Of a DNA stretch of 64,000 nucleotides, positions 60,172-64,000 are shown piece by piece (position 1 is the first letter of the stretch; the number at the start of each line of letters is the position of its first letter). The notes under the pieces were generated by a model that was not told the origin of the DNA, searched no databases, and saw only the letters and a list, made by a program, of their open reading frames with translations. The stretch spans positions 1,488,001 through 1,552,000 of the forward strand of contig KE546973.1 in the NCBI GenBank assembly GCA_000442125.1. Direction: 5' to 3'. The stretch comes from Opeltia flavorubescens (taxonomy: Eukaryota > Ascomycota > Lecanoromycetes > Teloschistales > Teloschistaceae). Both the position numbers and the translations under genes were made by a program.

Positions 60172-62428
60172 TGCGGCGGTTGAAGGGAAGGCAAATGAAC
60201 AATGCGAGGTGTTTGTGTGGTGGCAAGCTTCGACAAAGCTTCAAGGGGGCTCTCGAAGGGCCAGCAACTGCACAGGCTTGCAAGCAAGTATTAAAGTTGG
60301 GAGAAAGGCGGTAGCCAGAAGAGGATCTGCAGGCAGGGTGATAACCAGGATATATTGATGTTTGGTAAGACGCGACTTCTAGCGCGTTGAGTGCTTTCGT
60401 GTTGAAGTAAGATTAGATAAGCAGCTTGCCACCACCACACGTGATGCTCTCACGGGGCCAGGCTCTTAGCGCTTATCACGGCTCGCGTCAAGCCTAGGGC
60501 CATGGTGTCTAAGGTACAGCATACTTCCCATTTATTTACGTACCCTCTCCAGAACACCTCGTAACTCGGCGCCACACGGCGTCCTCTGATGCTCCTCTCT
60601 TTCATATTCGGCAAATTTGTCTTCAGGATGTTCGTCAGCTTGTTCCAACATGTATACCTATAGTGCGAGTTGAAGTCCGCCTTGAATTCGTGGGACAAAG
60701 TATCATCCAGCTAAACTGCATCTGCCGCCACGTCGAAATTGCACAGCGTTAAAGTCTCAATGCAATATTCAATGTATTTGCGACACCTCTTATCAATTTC
60801 GTCCAGATCTGAAGGTGGGCTCTTATAATGATCTAGCTATGTGTCCTGGCGTATGATGATCTGTGACCATGATGTTGTCAATACCCATCGGATACCAACA
60901 GGGTTTATAGACATACCAAGCCGTGAAGCTGATGAATGTTCTTTGATAAAGACTGGGTATTTCCCGCCTCTCCGCTAGTTGACGTGCTCATATCTCCTTT
61001 CTGTGGAATGCCTAAGCTCATGAACATGTTCTAATGGACCCTCATGCTAAATACGAATCGCCACTCAGTCACTGCTCGCCTCAATCACCGACACCTCTGC
61101 AGCTGTGGAACTTGACGTCAAGCACCCCGCCTTGACCGAATACTGCTTGCATGTGGCATCGAATGGCTTTCGATCTCGGGATTCCTTGGTAAACCTCGGG
61201 TTACATTATGTGCACTGAACAGATGCCTCACTCCTCATCATAGGTTCATGCGTTCGATCGAAATCTTTCTGCGCACGCCGCCTAGACAGTCTCCACCAGT
61301 TCAAAGCATGTCTCTCGGGCCCACCCGCAAAGACGTCCGCTATACCTTGCCGGATCGAAACCAGTACCAATTGACAGGATTAACTCTGTAATTCGAGAAT
61401 CATGCGCGAGTAAAGTGTCGTGACGTACATGCTAATATCAAGAAAAAACCTCACTATATTTTTACATTTTGGGGGTAAGAAGGACTTGAGCCGAAAACCG
61501 CACAAACACCCGCACGCGGTCGGATTGTCGATAGACCCCACATCGAAAGCACAACAATTCATACACCAACGACGCTGACAGATCTACGATTGCTTCTCGG
61601 TAGTTGATCATTTCTACTGAAAGTGGAGTCTTTTGAGAGGGGTTCTAGACTGAGTTGTTAACAGGTTCTCTCCACAGGAATCGACTGACAAGTCTTGTTG
61701 GAACGGAAAAACGATCAGCTAATGCTTCGCGGTCCACGAACCATATGTGCAGTTGGGAGGCTAAACTAATCTCAACTTGGCCACTTGCATAGGGTGGGGT
61801 AAGGTAAGGTTACACGGCCCGTTCCTGGAAGCTAGAGCAACAACGCATATTGCGAAGCGTTGTTGCCATCGGGAGACACTCTGAACGTGACCTCATGGGC
61901 ACGATGGGACATCGGAGACCTCTTTTTTCATGTATGTCCTTCGCCCAGAAGTCGACTCGCATCAAATAATACGCATTGACCTTCGTTGCGCATTTTCCAG
62001 AAGGAGTTTAATTGTGGGGTTTTCATTGTGGAGCGACGTTTTCAGAATGCATCGCCAAAAGCTTCAAGGCAGTCAGTCCCCGGATCTTGGCATCGAAAGT
62101 TCTTACTGGCTCGGTCATGTTCGGAGGCCATCATACCTTCAAGAATGCAGATTGCACTTTCCCATCTTATGTCATCTGTATCGCGTCTTCCCAAGAGCGC
62201 GTCACGGCTCCATCGGCATGCATGAGAACTGCTGTAAAGTCCACTCGTAGAGCTGAAATATTTTCGTGCCTAGCGCACATTGACATAGATGACAAGTTAA
62301 GTATGTGATATTCATCATCGATACCAGATCTAGTCCATGCATCTGCCCTCTCCACGACGTCTGATCGTCAGTCTGGCATGCTATAGATCTGGTTTCCTCA
62401 ATGTTCTTAAATATGGGGATCTTCTTCT
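60172..62428. other. 2.26-kb spacer; RNR1 promoter at left
   Basis: Divergent genes RNR1 (-) and the lectin gene (+) flank it. G1/S-type sites lie at the left end. The middle shows only short frames, and I see no clear lectin-gene promoter element. Confidence 0.5.
60370..60401. promoter_or_regulatory. MCB/SCB-like sites upstream of RNR1
   Basis: ACGCGA (60370-60375), GCGCGT (60382-60387) and, on the minus strand, CACGAAA (60395-60401) cluster 200-230 bp upstream of the RNR1 ATG. They match the CGCG-core MCB and the SCB consensus bound by MBF/SBF, known to drive RNR1 at G1/S in yeast. Confidence 0.5.
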
Positions 62429-64000
62429 ATGAAAGTATCTTCATTTAAAGTCCATCCATTGATCGATACCAGTCTCAATGATCTTACACATTTGATTCCG
62501 AGCAGAGAGGCGACAATGTTCAAGGCAGTTGAAGATTTTGCTGGCAAGGCCACCAAGGATGTGGCTGACGTCGCAGAGACTGCCACCAAAACGATACTTG
62601 GAGACAAAGGCACCGCTACTAAGGATGGACGGATCAGCGACACAACAATGTTCGGCGGCAATGGTGGCGATCCCTTCGAGGATGCAACAACAACCGCGAA
62701 ACTTAAAGAAATTCGGGTACGCAGTGGAGGGCGTGTCGATAGTTTTCAATGCGTTTATGACAACGGAACAAAGACGGCGTATCACGGAGGACAAGGTGGT
62801 ACCGATTTTATCTTCCGTCTCGGTAAAGGTATTACTTCCTCCCAGTGAACTCTGTGGACATTAACGAGCTGGTCTAATTTTTGCTAGATGAGGCCATCAT
62901 TGTCAGTCAAAGGTCCATACTTACTGCGTCACGCCTACTGACCCCTTCAAGACGGTCAATGTATGGGCCCAAGATACCATCTACGGCATCCAATTCCGGA
63001 CCACCAAAGGCCGACTTTCGCAGCACTATGGATATGGAACTGGCGAGCCCTACATCTGCCGTGGCTTTGAGGGCCATGAGAGGGCATTGATGGGCTTCCG
63101 AGGCCGATGTGCTTGTGAGATTGATGCTATAGAAGTGTGTAGTCACCCAACGCTTTGCAATTCCGGCAGAACTAATCACAAACCAGCCGATGTGGTCCAA
63201 TACCCAGGAACTTGGGCCTCAGCTGTCGCCGCCGGAGAGGCCAGGGGCGGATATGGAGGTAGCCAATTCGATATGGTAGAATCAGTGGGAGACCCACTGA
63301 AAACAATGTTGAAATCGATAAATGTTCGGCATAATGAAAGAATCAATGCAATTGAGGTACGTGAACAGATGAACATTGAGAAGACCCGCCAAATGATACG
63401 GAACAGTGCACCTTTAATTCTGGACGAACCAGCGGATGGCAAGGCGGCCAGTGGGGTAATGAGGGCTCTTTTCAGCTTAATGAGAATGAACGCATCGTTC
63501 AAATTGAAGGTCGTGCGGGGGAGAGAATTAATCGACTGCAATTCGTCACCAACCTCGATCGTAAGCCTCGATGCCGCCTTGAGTCCTAATGGTTGCTGAT
63601 CATCTCTTATTGCAGGACGCAGTGATGTATTCGGAGGCGGGGAAGGCAGCCCATTCATCTGGACGCCCCCGTCCACCGACGACCATATGTGCCTACTATG
63701 TTTCCAAGGTAGAGCAGGGAGGGAGGTTGATCGTCTGAACCCAGTGTGGGCCGTTGACCCCCCAATCAAATTCGAGTTGGATATCACCAACTTCGTACTC
63801 CCAGACCCTTCCACGATCGGCCAGCCAAAAGAAGCTTGGACGACAGTGGCAACGACTGAGAACAAGACCTCCAAGGACGTGCCAAAAACTCTCACTTGGC
63901 AGCGGCAACTTACAAAATCTTGTACGATTTCAAACTCGAAAACTACCCGCCTGATGCTCGGCGGCAAAGTTTCCATGTCGACCTCAGTCAAAGGCCAAGC
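62429..64000 (+). CDS. double jacalin-like lectin with aerolysin-like module, 3' partial
   Basis: Five exons in the window, 62429-62822, 62888-62901, 62952-63356, 63407-63560 and 63616 onward, coding about 450 residues and still open at the edge. Introns are 50-65 nt; exon 2 is only 14 nt. Jacalin-like domain 1 spans ~73-197 (FGGNGGDPFED, YHGGQGGTDF, GIQFRTTKGR, ALMGFRGRC). Domain 2 spans ~234-368 (GGYGGSQFD, LKSINVRHNERINAIE, WQGGQWGNEGSFQL, INRLQFVTN, CLLCFQGRAGREVD). From ~371 a Thr/Ser/Lys-rich, beta-type region (NKTSKDVPKTLTWQRQL, MLGGKVSMSTSVKG) resembles the stem of aerolysin/ETX-MTX2 pore-formers. An alternative ATG at 62516 drops 29 residues. No signal peptide. Lectin calls are strong; the pore module is tentative. 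Confidence 0.82.

Noticed and set aside
63176-63991. 271-codon minus frame opposite the lectin gene
   Set aside because: Antisense shadow; the + strand exons carry clear jacalin motifs.

Overview
The window is nuclear DNA of a filamentous ascomycete (Pezizomycotina). Genes lie on both strands and are cut by short introns, mostly 48-150 nt, with GT...AG ends and CTAAC/CTGAC-like branch sites. The proteins are typically fungal: Mediator Med5/Nut1, RTT106, a fungal MHYT protein, two fungal rhodopsin-like membrane proteins, a HET-domain protein and a Berberine-bridge-type FAD oxidase. A class such as Leotiomycetes is possible but is only my inference. The assembly is a draft, with one 40-base gap (8253-8292) and seven isolated N bases. 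I predict 23 protein-coding genes. I saw no tRNA, rRNA, CRISPR array or clear transposon.

Layout. 1-15 kb is a dense housekeeping block: a TatD nuclease (cut by the window edge), MED5, a lipoate-protein ligase (AIM22 type), chorismate synthase ARO2, the copper chaperone ATX1, a secreted Cys-rich orphan, the cytosolic Fe-S assembly factor CIA1 and a seven-helix MHYT protein. 15-32 kb is looser: histone chaperone RTT106, a disordered Ser/Pro-rich protein, a large multi-pass membrane protein, a rhodopsin-like membrane protein and NADP-glutamate dehydrogenase. 32-45 kb holds a conserved fungal protein of unknown function, a secreted PI-PLC-like phosphodiesterase, a CPD photolyase with apparent mitochondrial and nuclear starts, a secreted FAD oxidase and a second rhodopsin-like protein.

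46-57 kb looks accessory. Two clearly related orphan genes of equal size (168 and 166 aa) sit 5 kb apart on the same strand, each with a TATA box about 90 bp upstream. Between them is a secreted protein with a zincin HEFTH motif resembling bacterial DUF4157 proteins. A 1,023-1,039-residue HET-domain protein follows. Ribonucleotide reductase large subunit RNR1 (57-60 kb) then interrupts the accessory genes. The right edge holds a five-exon gene encoding two jacalin-like lectin domains followed by the start of an apparent aerolysin-like pore-forming module, cut by the window end.

How the genes relate. Most housekeeping neighbours share no pathway. ATX1, CIA1 and MHYT all touch metal biology and are co-oriented, but I would not call that a functional cluster. 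The 46-64 kb content (orphan paralogues, secreted metallopeptidase-like protein, HET protein, lectin/pore-former) has the flavour of self/non-self recognition and antagonism. That is an inference from content, not proof of a system.
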